Positions 49,003 to 59,832 of a DNA stretch of 64,000 nt are shown one piece after another. Below the pieces are notes generated by a model. The model was not told the origin of the DNA. It ran no database searches and worked only from the letters and a program-made list of their open reading frames with translations. Origin of the DNA: Nocardioides scoriae (GTDB lineage: Bacteria > Actinomycetota > Actinomycetes > Propionibacteriales > Nocardioidaceae); the NCBI RefSeq assembly GCF_900104965.1, contig NZ_LT629757.1:248001-312000 (forward strand), written 5' to 3'. How positions within the stretch are numbered: the first letter of the stretch is position 1; each line of letters begins with the position of its first letter. Made by a program: the position numbers and the translations under genes.

Positions 49003-50232
49003 ATGGGCCGCAGACCGCTTCCGTTGGGATCGTGGGGCTTGATCAGGACCGACCCTGTCGGCGGGAAGCCGACCAAACGCTTCAGGGCGCGGGCCTACTA
49101 CCGCGACTTCGACGGGGTCACCCGCCTGGTCGAGGCCAGCGGCAGGACGTCGACCCAGGCCAGCCAGACCCTGCGCGCCAAGCTGCAGAACCGTTCTCAG
49201 GCAGGTCGACGAGGTGAGCTGACGAGCATGTCTCGGTTCAGCGACGCCGCAGCTCTATGGGTCCAGCGGATCGACTCGCTGGTGTCCGATGGCAGCCGAT
49301 CGCCGTCCACGGCCGAGATCTACCGGCGTCAGCTGCGGCTGCACGTGCTGCCGGCTATGGGAGAGCTCCGACTCGGGGAGATCACCACCCCTCTCGTGGA
49401 CCGAGTGATCTCGAGCATCAAGAGCACGGTCAGTCCAGCGACGGCCAAGACGGCTCGGTCGGTGATCTCAGGAGTCATGGGCCAAGCGGTGCGGCACGGT
49501 GCTGCGCTGGCCAACCCAGTCCGCGAGGTGGAGCGCATCGAGTCGACGGCGCGGCGCTCACCGCGTGCGCTCGAGGCGGCAGAACGCGTCGAGCTGCTGA
49601 CGTGGCTGGCTCAGGACGAGAAGGCGAGACGGCACGATCTCCCCGAGCTCGTGTTCTTCATGCTGGCCACGGGAGTTCGCATCGGGGAGGCGCTGGCGAC
49701 GGTGTGGTCGGAGGTCGACTTCGCGGCCGGCACGGTGCACGTGAGCAGCACGCTCGTCCGTGTCCGTGGGGAGGGGCTGCTCCGCAAGTCCACCAAGACG
49801 AGTTCGGGGGATCGATTGCTGGACCTCCCGGCATCGGCCTTGGCCGTGCTGCAGCGGCGCTTCATGAGCGGGGCACGACTCGACCAGCCGCTGTTCCCCG
49901 ACGTGGTCGGCGGCTTCCGAGATCCTTCAAACGTCCGCCGCGAGCTGCGCGAGGCGCGAGAGTCCGCGGGGATGCCGTGGGTCACGTCCCACACGTTCCG
50001 AAAGACCGCAGCGACCATCCTCGACGAGGCGGCGCTGTCGGCGCGCCTGATCGCGGACCAGCTCGGGCACAGCCGGATCTCCATGACCCAGGACGTCTAT
50101 CTCGCCCGCCGGTCGGTTGGCTCGCCCGCAGCGCTCGCACTCGACGACCGGTTACGGGACATAGCGCCGTCGGGCGAAAACAATGGCAAAACAATGGGGA
50201 ACGACGAAGGCCAGGCCCCCGGAGGGACCTGA
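49003..50232 (+). CDS. int: tyrosine-type site-specific integrase
   Basis: A 409-aa protein. N-terminal AP2-like/SAM-like domain (RAYYRDFDGVTRLVEASG; RQLRLHVLPAMGELRLGE). Catalytic domain: LATGVRIGEAL (Arg about 224), VTSHTFRKTAATIL (His-x-x-Arg about 329), LGHSRISMTQDVYLARR (His about 352 and nucleophile Tyr about 365). Its stop lies 13 bp from the 3' end of the tRNA-Lys gene, so the attachment site is almost certainly in that tRNA. Confidence 0.92.
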   Translation: MGRRPLPLGSWGLIRTDPVGGKPTKRFRARAYYRDFDGVTRLVEASGRTSTQASQTLRAKLQNRSQAGRRGELTSMSRFSDAAALWVQRIDSLVSDGSRSPSTAEIYRRQLRLHVLPAMGELRLGEITTPLVDRVISSIKSTVSPATAKTARSVISGVMGQAVRHGAALANPVREVERIESTARRSPRALEAAERVELLTWLAQDEKARRHDLPELVFFMLATGVRIGEALATVWSEVDFAAGTVHVSSTLVRVRGEGLLRKSTKTSSGDRLLDLPASALAVLQRRFMSGARLDQPLFPDVVGGFRDPSNVRRELREARESAGMPWVTSHTFRKTAATILDEAALSARLIADQLGHSRISMTQDVYLARRSVGSPAALALDDRLRDIAPSGENNGKTMGNDEGQAPGGT

Positions 50233-50244
50233 CCTGGGTCTTTG

Positions 50245-50317
<73 letters not shown>

Positions 50318-50413
50318 GTGAAGCGAGTGGAACGTTATCAGCCACCGACCCCGGGGTGAAATCGGGGCGGTGTGTCCTGGACCACCCCCGCGCGGAGGTG
50401 GTCCGGGACGCAG

Positions 50414-50710
50414 TCAGCCGACGACGAGCGGCTTGAGCGGGTGGATCGCCGGGGGTGCGGCGAGCTGCTCCCCGACGCTGGCCAGGGCGCCCTGGACGTG
50501 GTCGGTGGCGAGGTGCTGGTCGAGGTCGGAGGGGTCGCTCCACTCCTCGACGGTGACGAAGGTGCCGGGGGCGGCGACCGACTCGGACAGGTCGTAGGAC
50601 AGGCACCCCGCCTCGGCGCGGGTGGGGGCCACCAGCGCTTCGAGGGCGGCGCGCACGGCGTCCTCGGACCCGGGCTTGGCGGTGATGACGGCGACGACGT
50701 TGACGCTCAT
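50414..50710 (-). CDS. antibiotic biosynthesis monooxygenase (ABM) domain protein
   Basis: A 98-aa protein from ATG 50710. Ferredoxin-like fold typical of ABM: VNVVAVITAKPGSEDAVRAAL, EAGCLSYDLSES, FVTVEEWSDPSDLDQHLAT. Such small dimers include quinol monooxygenases (YgiN) and haem oxygenases; no haem-binding signature was noted. It lies just downstream (26 bp) of the acyltransferase gene on the same strand. First chromosomal gene beyond the element. Confidence 0.85.
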   Translation of the reverse strand: MSVNVVAVITAKPGSEDAVRAALEALVAPTRAEAGCLSYDLSESVAAPGTFVTVEEWSDPSDLDQHLATDHVQGALASVGEQLAAPPAIHPLKPLVVG

Positions 50711-50736
50711 GGGCGCTCCTCGGTGGTGGGTGCCGC

Positions 50737-51870
50737 TCACCGTAGTGCGTCGGCCGCCCGGTGGGTCGGCTGGCGACGCGGCGTCCGGGTCGCGCGGGGC
50801 GGGCGCGGGCTCATCCAGCGGCGCTCGACGAAGCGGTAGGACAGCTCCGCGGCGGCCAGGGTGGCGACCACGTTGGCGGGGACCCACAGCAGGCTGTCGC
50901 GCAGCAGGGGCGTGAGCGCCCACGCCATGAAGTTCTGCCACAGGTAGATCGAGTAGGACCGCTTGCCCAGCGCCACCATCGGCGCGCTGGAGAACCACCG
51001 GCGCACGGTGCTGTCGCGACCGGCCATGTCCTGCGAGATCAGCCCCACCACCACCACAGCGGCGGCGACCGAGGCCAGCAGGATCCCCCCGTTGTACGCC
51101 GGCCGGTGGTCGAGGTCGAGGCCCACGGCCATCGCGCCGAGCGCGGCCAGGCCCAGCCAGGTCGTCCAGCTGCGTCGGCCGAACCACTCGAAGGCGACCG
51201 TGGGGTCGGGGCGTCGGGCGAAGACCTGGGCGACGGCGCAGCCGATGAGGATGCCCTGCGCGTGCAGCGGGCTGGCCTCGTAGGCGATGGACACGCTGTG
51301 GGTGCCGTCGAAGACGACGGCCTGCGCGACCGTCGAGAGCGCGACGCCGGCGAGCGTGAGCGCCAGCAGCGTGCGTCGGCGCACGCGGGGCAGGAAGAAG
51401 ATCAGCACCAGGGGCCAGAGCAGGTAGAACTGCTCCTCGACCGAGAGCGACCACAGGTGGTCCACCTGCCAGGGCACGTCGTGGCCCACGACCGAGGCCC
51501 AGTTCATGGTGTAGGTCATCACCCCGCCGAAGGTGACCGCCGCGACGACGAGGTCGCGCACGGTCGGCGTGAGCAGCACGGTGACCAGTCCGAAGACCGC
51601 CATCAGCGCGAGCACGGCGGGCAGCAGCCGGCGGGCGCGACGGACGTAGAAGCGGCGCAGGTCCAGGCGGCCCGTGAGGGCGTGCTCGCGCAGCAGGATG
51701 CTGGTGATGAGGAAGCCGCTGAGCACGAAGAAGACGTCGACCCCGATGAAGCCACCGGGGACCAGGTCGGGCTCGAGGTGGATGAGCGAGGTCAGCACCA
51801 CCGCCAGCGTCCTGAGGCCGTCGAGGGACGGCAGGTGCGGTAGTGCGGCCGTGCGTGCGTCGTCCTTCAT
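50737..51870 (-). CDS. acyltransferase 3 family membrane protein (OafA-like)
   Basis: A 377-aa protein with about ten TM helices. Family landmarks: LPSLDGLRTLAVVLTSLIHL near the start, GGFIGVDVFFVLSGFLIT (the conserved H/GxDxFFxLSG segment), FYVRRARRLLPA and DHLWSLSVEEQFYLLWP. These enzymes transfer acyl groups to surface sugars or antibiotics. A GGGGAG near the ATG serves as RBS. Target unknown. Confidence 0.9.
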   Translation of the reverse strand: MKDDARTAALPHLPSLDGLRTLAVVLTSLIHLEPDLVPGGFIGVDVFFVLSGFLITSILLREHALTGRLDLRRFYVRRARRLLPAVLALMAVFGLVTVLLTPTVRDLVVAAVTFGGVMTYTMNWASVVGHDVPWQVDHLWSLSVEEQFYLLWPLVLIFFLPRVRRRTLLALTLAGVALSTVAQAVVFDGTHSVSIAYEASPLHAQGILIGCAVAQVFARRPDPTVAFEWFGRRSWTTWLGLAALGAMAVGLDLDHRPAYNGGILLASVAAAVVVVGLISQDMAGRDSTVRRWFSSAPMVALGKRSYSIYLWQNFMAWALTPLLRDSLLWVPANVVATLAAAELSYRFVERRWMSPRPPRATRTPRRQPTHRAADALR

Positions 51871-52011
51871 GGCTCCCCGTTCGCCCGCGAGGGGTGCCGA
51901 CCCGCCGCACGACGAGGGTAGGTCCGAGCGCCCGGTCCTGTCAGTGGACGGTCATGCTCGGGGCGTCCTGGTCCAGACCTCTGGACCGGCACGCCCCTGC
52001 GGGCGCGTCGC

Positions 52012-53598
52012 TCAGCGCTCGGCGAGCACGGCCTGCGCCGCGTTGTGACCCCCGAGCCCGCTGACGGCGCCGCCGCGGCGGGCGCCCGAGCCGCAGAGCA
52101 GCACGTCCTCGTGGTCCGTGGCCACGCCCCACTGCTGCGCAGCGGTGTCGAGGGCCTGCCGGTCGCCGGCCCACGGCCACTCCAGGTCGCCGTGGAAGAT
52201 GTGGCCGCCGGGCATCGCGAGGTCGTCCTCGACGTCCTGCGGCACCTTGGCCTCCAGGCACGGGCGTCCGTCGGGGCCGCGCAGCAGGCAGTCCTCGAGG
52301 GGCTCGGCGAGGTGCACGTCGATGGCGGCGATCGCCTTGCGCACCGCCTCGTCACGACGGCCCGCGCGGTCGGAGGCGAACAGCTCGGAGGGCATGTGCA
52401 GCCCGAAGTAGGTCAGCGTGTGGACGCCGTCGTCGGCCAGCTCGCCCAGGATCGAGGGGTCGGTGAGGGAGTGGCAGTAGAACTCGCCCGGCGGCGTCGA
52501 GGGCACCTGGCCGGCCGCCGCCTCGGCCCAGGAGCGCTCCAGCACGGAGTACTCCTCGGCGACGTGCAGGGTGCCGGCGAAGGCCTCGCGGGGGTCGTGC
52601 CCGCTCCGGAGCCGGGGCAGGCGGGAGAGCAGGAAGTTGATCTTGAGCTGGGCCCCCGACGGCTTGTCGGCCGACGTGCCCTCCTCCTCGAGCAGCAGGC
52701 GCAGCACCCACGGGGCGACGTTGGACAGCACGCGGTCGGCGCGGACGCCGTGCTCGCGCTCGCCGTCGTGCCAGACCACCTCGGCGCCGTCGCCCCCGAC
52801 CCCGGGGCGGATCGCGCTGACGCCCGCGCCGGTGAGGATCTCGGCACCGCGCACGGTCGCGGTGCGGGCGAGCGCCCCGGTGACCGCGCCCATGCCCCCG
52901 ACGGGGACCTTCCACTCGCCGGTGCCGTTGCCGATGAGGTGGTAGAGGAAGCAGCGGTTCTGCACCAGGGAGGGGTCGTGCAGCGAGGCGAAGGTGCCGA
53001 TGAGCGCGTCGGTGGCGACCACGCCGCGCACCAGGTCGTCGGCGAAGCGCTCCTCGACGACCCGGCCCAGCGGCTGCTCGACGATGGCGTCCCACGTCGC
53101 CGGGTCGACCTGCTCGCGCAGGCCCCGGGCGGTCGGGAGCGGGGCCATCAGGGTCGGGGCGACGACCCGCGCCAGGTCGCCAACCTCGGCGTAGAAGCGC
53201 TGCCACGCGGCGTGCTCCTGCTCGCCGCCGGTCAGCTCGGCGAACGACCGCCGGGTCGCCTCGCCCTCCTCGCGCTCCACGAGCAGGCCGACGTGGCGCC
53301 CGTCGCGCACCGTGGGGGAGTACGACGCGGTGCGGCGCGAGACCAGCTCCAGCGGCAGGTCGAGCTCGCGGGCGAGCTGCTCGGGGAGCAGCGAGACCAG
53401 GTAGGAGTAGCGCGAGAGCCGTGCCGGCAGCCCCGGGAAGGCCCGGGTGCTGATGGCCGCGCCACCCGTGTGGCCGAGCCGCTCGAGGACCAGCACCGAG
53501 AGCCCCGCCCCGGAGAGGTACGCCGCCGCCGTCAGGCCGTTGTGGCCGCCCCCCACGATCACCACGTCGTACGCCGCGCGCTGCGCTCCCGCTCCCAT
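52012..53598 (-). CDS. FAD-dependent phytoene-dehydrogenase-like oxidoreductase
   Basis: A 528-aa protein from ATG 53598. N-terminal dinucleotide-binding motif YDVVIVGGGHNGLTAAAYLS plus ERLGHTGGAAIS; C-terminal FAD motif GSGARRGGAVSGLGGHNAAQ; overall the length and pattern of the CrtI/COG1233 family, which oxidises or isomerises carotenoids and retinoid-like substrates. No carotenoid genes are adjacent. Start alternatives a few codons upstream exist. Confidence 0.88.
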   Translation of the reverse strand: MGAGAQRAAYDVVIVGGGHNGLTAAAYLSGAGLSVLVLERLGHTGGAAISTRAFPGLPARLSRYSYLVSLLPEQLARELDLPLELVSRRTASYSPTVRDGRHVGLLVEREEGEATRRSFAELTGGEQEHAAWQRFYAEVGDLARVVAPTLMAPLPTARGLREQVDPATWDAIVEQPLGRVVEERFADDLVRGVVATDALIGTFASLHDPSLVQNRCFLYHLIGNGTGEWKVPVGGMGAVTGALARTATVRGAEILTGAGVSAIRPGVGGDGAEVVWHDGEREHGVRADRVLSNVAPWVLRLLLEEEGTSADKPSGAQLKINFLLSRLPRLRSGHDPREAFAGTLHVAEEYSVLERSWAEAAAGQVPSTPPGEFYCHSLTDPSILGELADDGVHTLTYFGLHMPSELFASDRAGRRDEAVRKAIAAIDVHLAEPLEDCLLRGPDGRPCLEAKVPQDVEDDLAMPGGHIFHGDLEWPWAGDRQALDTAAQQWGVATDHEDVLLCGSGARRGGAVSGLGGHNAAQAVLAER

Positions 53599-53680
53599 GG
53601 CGGGCAACCTACCGCCCGCCGGGAACATTGAATCTTCAACTAGCGTTGGGTCCACACTGATCCCACCCCGGAGGTGCCCG

Positions 53681-54643
53681 ATGCCCGCTGTGACCGTGTC
53701 CGACCTGACCGTCCTGGAGCGCCTGGCCGCGCCGGGCCTCGGCGACACCGTGCGTCCGGTGACGCAGGTCGTCACCGCGCCGCAGGGCTACGAGGGCGAG
53801 GGCTTCCCCGTCCGCCGCGCCTTCGCCGGCGTCGACCTGCGCGACCTCGACCCCTTCGTGCACCTGGACCAGATGGGGGAGGTGGAGTACGCCCCGGGCG
53901 AGCCCAAGGGCACCTCGTGGCACCCCCACCGCGGCTTCGAGACCGTGACCTACATGATCGACGGCGTCATGGACCACCACGACAGCCACGGCGGTGGCGG
54001 GTCGATCACCGACGGCGACACCCAGTGGATGACCGCCGGGTCGGGCCTGCTGCACATCGAGGCCCCGCCGGAGTGGCTGGTCACCCGGGGCGGGCTCTTC
54101 CACGGCCTGCAGCTGTGGGTCAACCTGCCGCGCGACGCCAAGTGGTCGACGCCGGCCTACCAGCCGATCACCTCGGGCCAGGTCGGCTTGGCCACCTCCG
54201 CGGACGCCGGCGCGCTGGTGCGGGTCATCGCCGGTCGGGTCGGGTCGACCCGCGGCCCCGGGTCGACGTACACCCCGATGACGCTGGTGCACCCGACCCT
54301 CGAGCCGGGCGCGCGGCTCGACCTGCCGTGGGAGGCGGCGTACAACGGGCTGGTCTACGTGCTCTCGGGCCGCGGCACCGTGGGCGACGAGCGTCGCCCG
54401 GTCTCGGCCGGGCAGCTGGCCGTGCTGGGCGCGGGCGACTTCGTCAGCGTCGAGGCCGACCGCACGCAGGACGGGCGCACCCCGGCCCTGGACGTCGTCG
54501 TGCTGGGCGGGCAGCCGATCCGCGAGCCGATCGCCTGGGCCGGGCCGTTCGTGATGAACACCCGCGCGGAGGTGGTGGCGGCCTACGAGGACTTCCAGAA
54601 GGGTCGTCTGGGGAGCATCCCCGCGGAGCACACCCGCTCCTGA
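53681..54643 (+). CDS. pirin family protein
   Basis: A 320-aa protein from ATG 53681 (GGAGG 6 nt upstream). Two cupin domains. Metal ligands visible: SWHPHRGFETVTYMIDG (two His), DHHDSHGG and LLHIEAP (H-x-E). C-terminal cupin: LVYVLSGRGTVGD. Pirins bind Fe and some have quercetinase activity; in bacteria they also influence metabolism by protein binding. Divergent from the FAD oxidoreductase gene, with an 82-bp shared upstream region. Confidence 0.92.
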   Translation: MPAVTVSDLTVLERLAAPGLGDTVRPVTQVVTAPQGYEGEGFPVRRAFAGVDLRDLDPFVHLDQMGEVEYAPGEPKGTSWHPHRGFETVTYMIDGVMDHHDSHGGGGSITDGDTQWMTAGSGLLHIEAPPEWLVTRGGLFHGLQLWVNLPRDAKWSTPAYQPITSGQVGLATSADAGALVRVIAGRVGSTRGPGSTYTPMTLVHPTLEPGARLDLPWEAAYNGLVYVLSGRGTVGDERRPVSAGQLAVLGAGDFVSVEADRTQDGRTPALDVVVLGGQPIREPIAWAGPFVMNTRAEVVAAYEDFQKGRLGSIPAEHTRS

Positions 54644-54733
54644 GGCGAGCGGGGCCTGCGGCACCGGCCGGTCCTTTGGCACCATCGGCCGGGTGGACGG
54701 ACGGGCGAGCGGGCGCGGCGGGCCCTCGCGCAC

Positions 54734-55567
54734 GTGGCCGGCACGTCGTCGGGCGGACCGCTGGACCGGTCGCTGCGGGTGACGCTCAACTTCCACCCGG
54801 ACCGCGTGCTCGGTGCGACGAGCGTGCTCACGGGCCTCGCCCGGGACGGTGCCTACCGGTCGCAGTTCGAGACCGGCACGAGCAACGGCGGGCTCGGCGC
54901 CCACCGGGGCGGCGCTCGCTGGCGGTGGGAGCAGCGCCTGTTCGGACGCGCCTACGACGACGCCGCCCCCGCGGAGCGCCCGAAGTACGGCGCCCTCGAC
55001 CACCGCCGGCGGCGCATCGGGGGCGCCCCGCGCTTCGGGTCGGCCCACCTGCGCCTGACGGAGGCGGTCCTCGACCGCAGCACGTTCTGCTTCCCCGACT
55101 CGGTGTCCGAGCCCACGGCGACGGGGACCGCCGACCGCTTCGACCTGCTGCCGCTGGTGGAGCGCTTCGACGCCCGCCTGCGCGCGGGCGAGCTCGGGCC
55201 GGCCGAGGGGGGAGTCCTCGACGACTACGTCGAGGCGCACGTCCACGGCCCGGTGGAGCTGGGCACCGACGTGGAGGCCGTCGTCCTCGACCCGTCCTTC
55301 CGTGGCACGGCCACCGAGCAGCAGGCGTGGGACCTGGGCGTGCCGGTCGAGTGGCACGAGGGACGCCGGCTGCTGCTCGAGGACCTCCAGGCGCGCCCCG
55401 ACCTCCGCGGGCCCCACGTCGTCGAGGTCGGTCGTCGCGTCGCAGCCGCCGGCGTCCTGGACGCCGCCATCCTCGGTCGTGCCGCGCTCGCCGGGGGCGA
55501 GGACCCCCAGGACCTCAAGCTGCTGTGGCACTGCATCGCGGTGCTGGGCCGCCCTGTGGGTCCCTGA
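54734..55567 (+). CDS. DUF3626 protein
   Basis: A 277-aa protein, GTG start. VTLNFHPDRVLGATSVLTGL, DGAYRSQFETGTSNGGL and FGSAHLRLTEAVLDRSTFCF match the DUF3626 family pattern. The HPDR, ERPKYGAL and RFGSAHLRL motifs are strongly conserved in the family but its function is unknown. It is followed by recQ after 36 bp. Confidence 0.85.
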   Translation: MAGTSSGGPLDRSLRVTLNFHPDRVLGATSVLTGLARDGAYRSQFETGTSNGGLGAHRGGARWRWEQRLFGRAYDDAAPAERPKYGALDHRRRRIGGAPRFGSAHLRLTEAVLDRSTFCFPDSVSEPTATGTADRFDLLPLVERFDARLRAGELGPAEGGVLDDYVEAHVHGPVELGTDVEAVVLDPSFRGTATEQQAWDLGVPVEWHEGRRLLLEDLQARPDLRGPHVVEVGRRVAAAGVLDAAILGRAALAGGEDPQDLKLLWHCIAVLGRPVGP

Positions 55568-55603
55568 GCCCGGGCCTGTCCCGCTCCTGAGACGATGGGC
55601 CAC

Positions 55604-57460
<1,857 letters not shown>

Positions 57461-57543
57461 CCAGGGCCCCCGGTCCTGACGAAGGGCCCCCTCCGGTCCT
57501 CGAGGAATGACCGCCCTCGGTCCCTGAGGAAGGACGGAGTCCT

Positions 57544-57642
57544 GTCTCGAAGGGCCGGCCCTTCGAGACGGTCGCGAGGCCGACCTCCTCAGGGGGCGAG
57601 GGGCGGCCCTTCGAGACGGTCGCCAGGGCGACCTCCTCAGGG
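57544..57642. repeat. dispersed-type GC-rich repeat with palindrome
   Basis: A perfect 26-bp palindrome (57544-57569, arms GTCTCGAAGGGCC/GGCCCTTCGAGAC) overlaps the first of two 38-bp direct repeats (57557-57594 and 57605-57642) that differ at two positions and begin GGCCCTTCGAGACGGTCGC. Fits the intergenic repetitive elements of this actinobacterial group; lies between convergent recQ and patatin genes and could serve as a terminator. Confidence 0.7.
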
Positions 57643-57679
57643 ACCGGTGGGCGACGTTCTCGGGGGCCGAGGGGATCCT

Positions 57680-58543
57680 TCAGCCCCAGAGCGCGCGGAG
57701 CTGCTCGACGTGGGCGGGGGCCTGGGCGCGGCCTGCGCGGGCCGACGGCGGGCGGGCGGCGGGGTCCAGGACGTTCTTGCCGATGGCGGCCCGGGAGCCG
57801 GCGTCGGGCGTGATGACCACGTGCGGCACGCCCAGCTCCTCGAGCTGCCGGGTCGCGCTGCGGATCGGGCCGATGCCGCGGTCGAGCGGGGAGAGGACCA
57901 CGACGGTGTCGGCCCCGGCCGCGAGGTCGGCGTTGGCGCCGGAGCGGGCGCCGCCGTCGACGTAGGTGCGTCCCCCGATCGGGATCGGCGGGTAGACGCA
58001 CGGCACGGCGCACGAGGCGTTCACGGCGTCCTCGAGCGACACCTCCGGGTGGGGGCCGCGCGGGCCGAACGCCACGAGCCGCCCCGTCTCCACGTCGACC
58101 GCGGTCACCACGAGGTCGCGGTCGGTCCACTCCAGGCCGCCGATGCGCTGGGCCACCTGCTCGTAGCGCTCCGCGACCGTCGGCGTGCGCCCCTTCGCGG
58201 TCAGGGCCACCGCCTGCCGGCCCAGGATCCGGCCGAAGCGCTCGACGTCGCCCCGGGCCCGCAGCAGGGCCACGGCGAAGCGCGCCGCGACCGCCGGGCC
58301 GATCGAGGCCAGCGGGGCGGTGTCGCCCAGCTCGGCGGGCGTGAGCAGCTGGCGGCGGTAGAGCTCCTCGAGCGGGATGGCCGAGGTGACCTGCGCCCCG
58401 ACGATGGAGCCGGCCGAGGTGCCGACCACCCGGTCGGCCGTGGTCAGGTCGACGCCCGCCTCGGCCAGGCCGGCCAGCAGCCCGGTCTCCCAGGCGATCC
58501 CGGTGATGCCGCCGCCGCCGAGGACCAGAGCTCGCTTCGTCAC
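57680..58543 (-). CDS. patatin-like phospholipase
   Basis: A 287-aa protein from GTG 58543 (the open frame extends upstream, but this is the last start before the fold). Active-site elements: LVLGGGGITGIAWETG (oxyanion GGGxxG), VVGTSAGSIVG (GxSxG, nucleophile Ser) and YVDGGARSGANAD (catalytic Asp in DGG). The Ser-Asp dyad is complete. Patatins are lipid acyl hydrolases; cellular role not predictable. Confidence 0.9.
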   Translation of the reverse strand: MTKRALVLGGGGITGIAWETGLLAGLAEAGVDLTTADRVVGTSAGSIVGAQVTSAIPLEELYRRQLLTPAELGDTAPLASIGPAVAARFAVALLRARGDVERFGRILGRQAVALTAKGRTPTVAERYEQVAQRIGGLEWTDRDLVVTAVDVETGRLVAFGPRGPHPEVSLEDAVNASCAVPCVYPPIPIGGRTYVDGGARSGANADLAAGADTVVVLSPLDRGIGPIRSATRQLEELGVPHVVITPDAGSRAAIGKNVLDPAARPPSARAGRAQAPAHVEQLRALWG

Positions 58544-58718
58544 CGGGTCAGTGTGCCGGACAGTCCCGCGCGAAAACCCGTTGCCCACCCCTCGTCGACG
58601 CGGCCACGCTGGGTCCGAGCCACCGGAGACCGCCGGTGCCCGTCGAGAGGAGCTGACGTGACCACGACCGTCCTCGGCCTGTCCGCAGACCGATCCCTCC
58701 CGACCCCCTGGAGCCCTC

Positions 58719-59618
58719 GTGCCCACGCCTCCGCAGGACCGCACCACCGACCCGGCTGACCCTGCTGGCTCGACCAGCCAGCGGACCACCGACGACGTCG
58801 ACCCGGCGTACGTCGTCGACTGGGACCCCTACGACGACCCGGAGGGACCCGGCCGCCGCTGGTCGACCTGGCTCGACGTCGACCCGCTGTGTCGGGGACC
58901 CGAGCCGCGCCCCGACTGGGTGGTGACCTCCCGGGGTGCGGTGGACACCGACCTCGGCATCCTCAAGACCGGCAAGGAGGGCGACGTCTTCCTGCTCGAG
59001 CGGGCCGACCCCCACGAGCCCGATCGCGGCGTGGTGATGGCGGCCAAGCGCTACCGCGGCGAGGAGCACCGCGACTTCCACCGCTCGGGCGACTACACCG
59101 CGGGCCGTCGGACCCGCCGTACCCGTGACGCCCGCGCGGTGGCCAAGCGGTCGGCGTACGGCCGGGCGGTCGCCGCCGGCCAGTGGGCCTGGGCCGAGTG
59201 GGAGGCGCTGGTCCGGCTGCACGGCTTGGGCCTGCCCGTGCCCTACCCGGTGCAGCTCGACGGGACCGAGCTCCTCATGGAGTGGATCACCGTCGACGGG
59301 GCCAGCGCGCCGCGGCTGGCCCAGACCCGGCCGGACCGCGCGCTGCTGGCGTCGTACCACGACCAGCTCGTGCACGTCCTGGCCGAGCTCGCCCGGCACG
59401 GGCTCGTTCACGGCGACCTGTCGGCGTACAACGTGCTGGCGGCGGGGGAGCGGCTGGTCGTCATCGATCTCCCGCAGGTCGTGGACCTGGTGGCCAACCC
59501 GGCCGGGCCGGACTTCCTGCTGCGCGACTGCACCAACGTCTGCCGGTGGTTCCGCTCGCGCGGCCTCCCGGTCGACGAGCACGAGCTGTACGCCGACCTG
59601 CTGGCCCACGCGTTCTGA
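58719..59618 (+). CDS. RIO-family atypical serine kinase
   Basis: A 299-aa protein, GTG start with GGAG 5 nt upstream. DTDLGILKTGKEGDVFLLER (RIO-type Gly loop), VVMAAKRYRG (Lys), LLMEWITVDGA (hinge), GLVHGDLSAYNVLAAGERLVV then IDLPQVVDL (catalytic loop HGDLSxxN and the metal-binding IDLPQ, the RIO version of DFG). A Pro/Asp-rich N-terminus of about 60 residues precedes the kinase. Role in bacteria unclear; often adjacent to RNA-related genes, as here (orn, tRNA-His). Confidence 0.88.
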   Translation: MPTPPQDRTTDPADPAGSTSQRTTDDVDPAYVVDWDPYDDPEGPGRRWSTWLDVDPLCRGPEPRPDWVVTSRGAVDTDLGILKTGKEGDVFLLERADPHEPDRGVVMAAKRYRGEEHRDFHRSGDYTAGRRTRRTRDARAVAKRSAYGRAVAAGQWAWAEWEALVRLHGLGLPVPYPVQLDGTELLMEWITVDGASAPRLAQTRPDRALLASYHDQLVHVLAELARHGLVHGDLSAYNVLAAGERLVVIDLPQVVDLVANPAGPDFLLRDCTNVCRWFRSRGLPVDEHELYADLLAHAF

Positions 59619-59647
59619 GCGCGGCCGGGAGTGCCCGGGAAGGGGAC

Positions 59648-59681
59648 GAGCCCCCGGCCGCATCGCTGCGACCGGGGGCTC
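59648..59681 (+). terminator. terminator after the RIO kinase gene
   Basis: A stem with 10-bp arms GAGCCCCCGG/CCGGGGGCTC around a loop that can itself pair, about 30 bp after the stop and just beyond the 3' end of tRNA-His. It can end transcription from both sides. Confidence 0.65.
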
Positions 59682-59690
59682 GACCACCGG

Positions 59691-59764
59691 GGTGAGTAAC
59701 GGGACTTGAACCCGCGACATCCGCCACCACAAGGCGGCGCTCTACCAGCTGAGCTATACCCACC
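59691..59764 (-). tRNA. tRNA-His (GTG)
   Basis: Includes the extra 5' G(-1) typical of tRNA-His. Acceptor GTGGGTA pairs with TACTCAC; anticodon stem CCGCC/GGCGG around the loop TTGTGGT (anticodon GTG); T-arm has GTTCAAGTC. Next to orn, a common actinobacterial arrangement. Intact; no element is seen at its 3' end. Confidence 0.93.
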
Positions 59765-59832
59765 ATGGCTTCCCGTGGAGGGAAGAACCGACAGGGAGTC
59801 TAACGGCTCCCTGCCGGGGCCTGAAATCGGGG

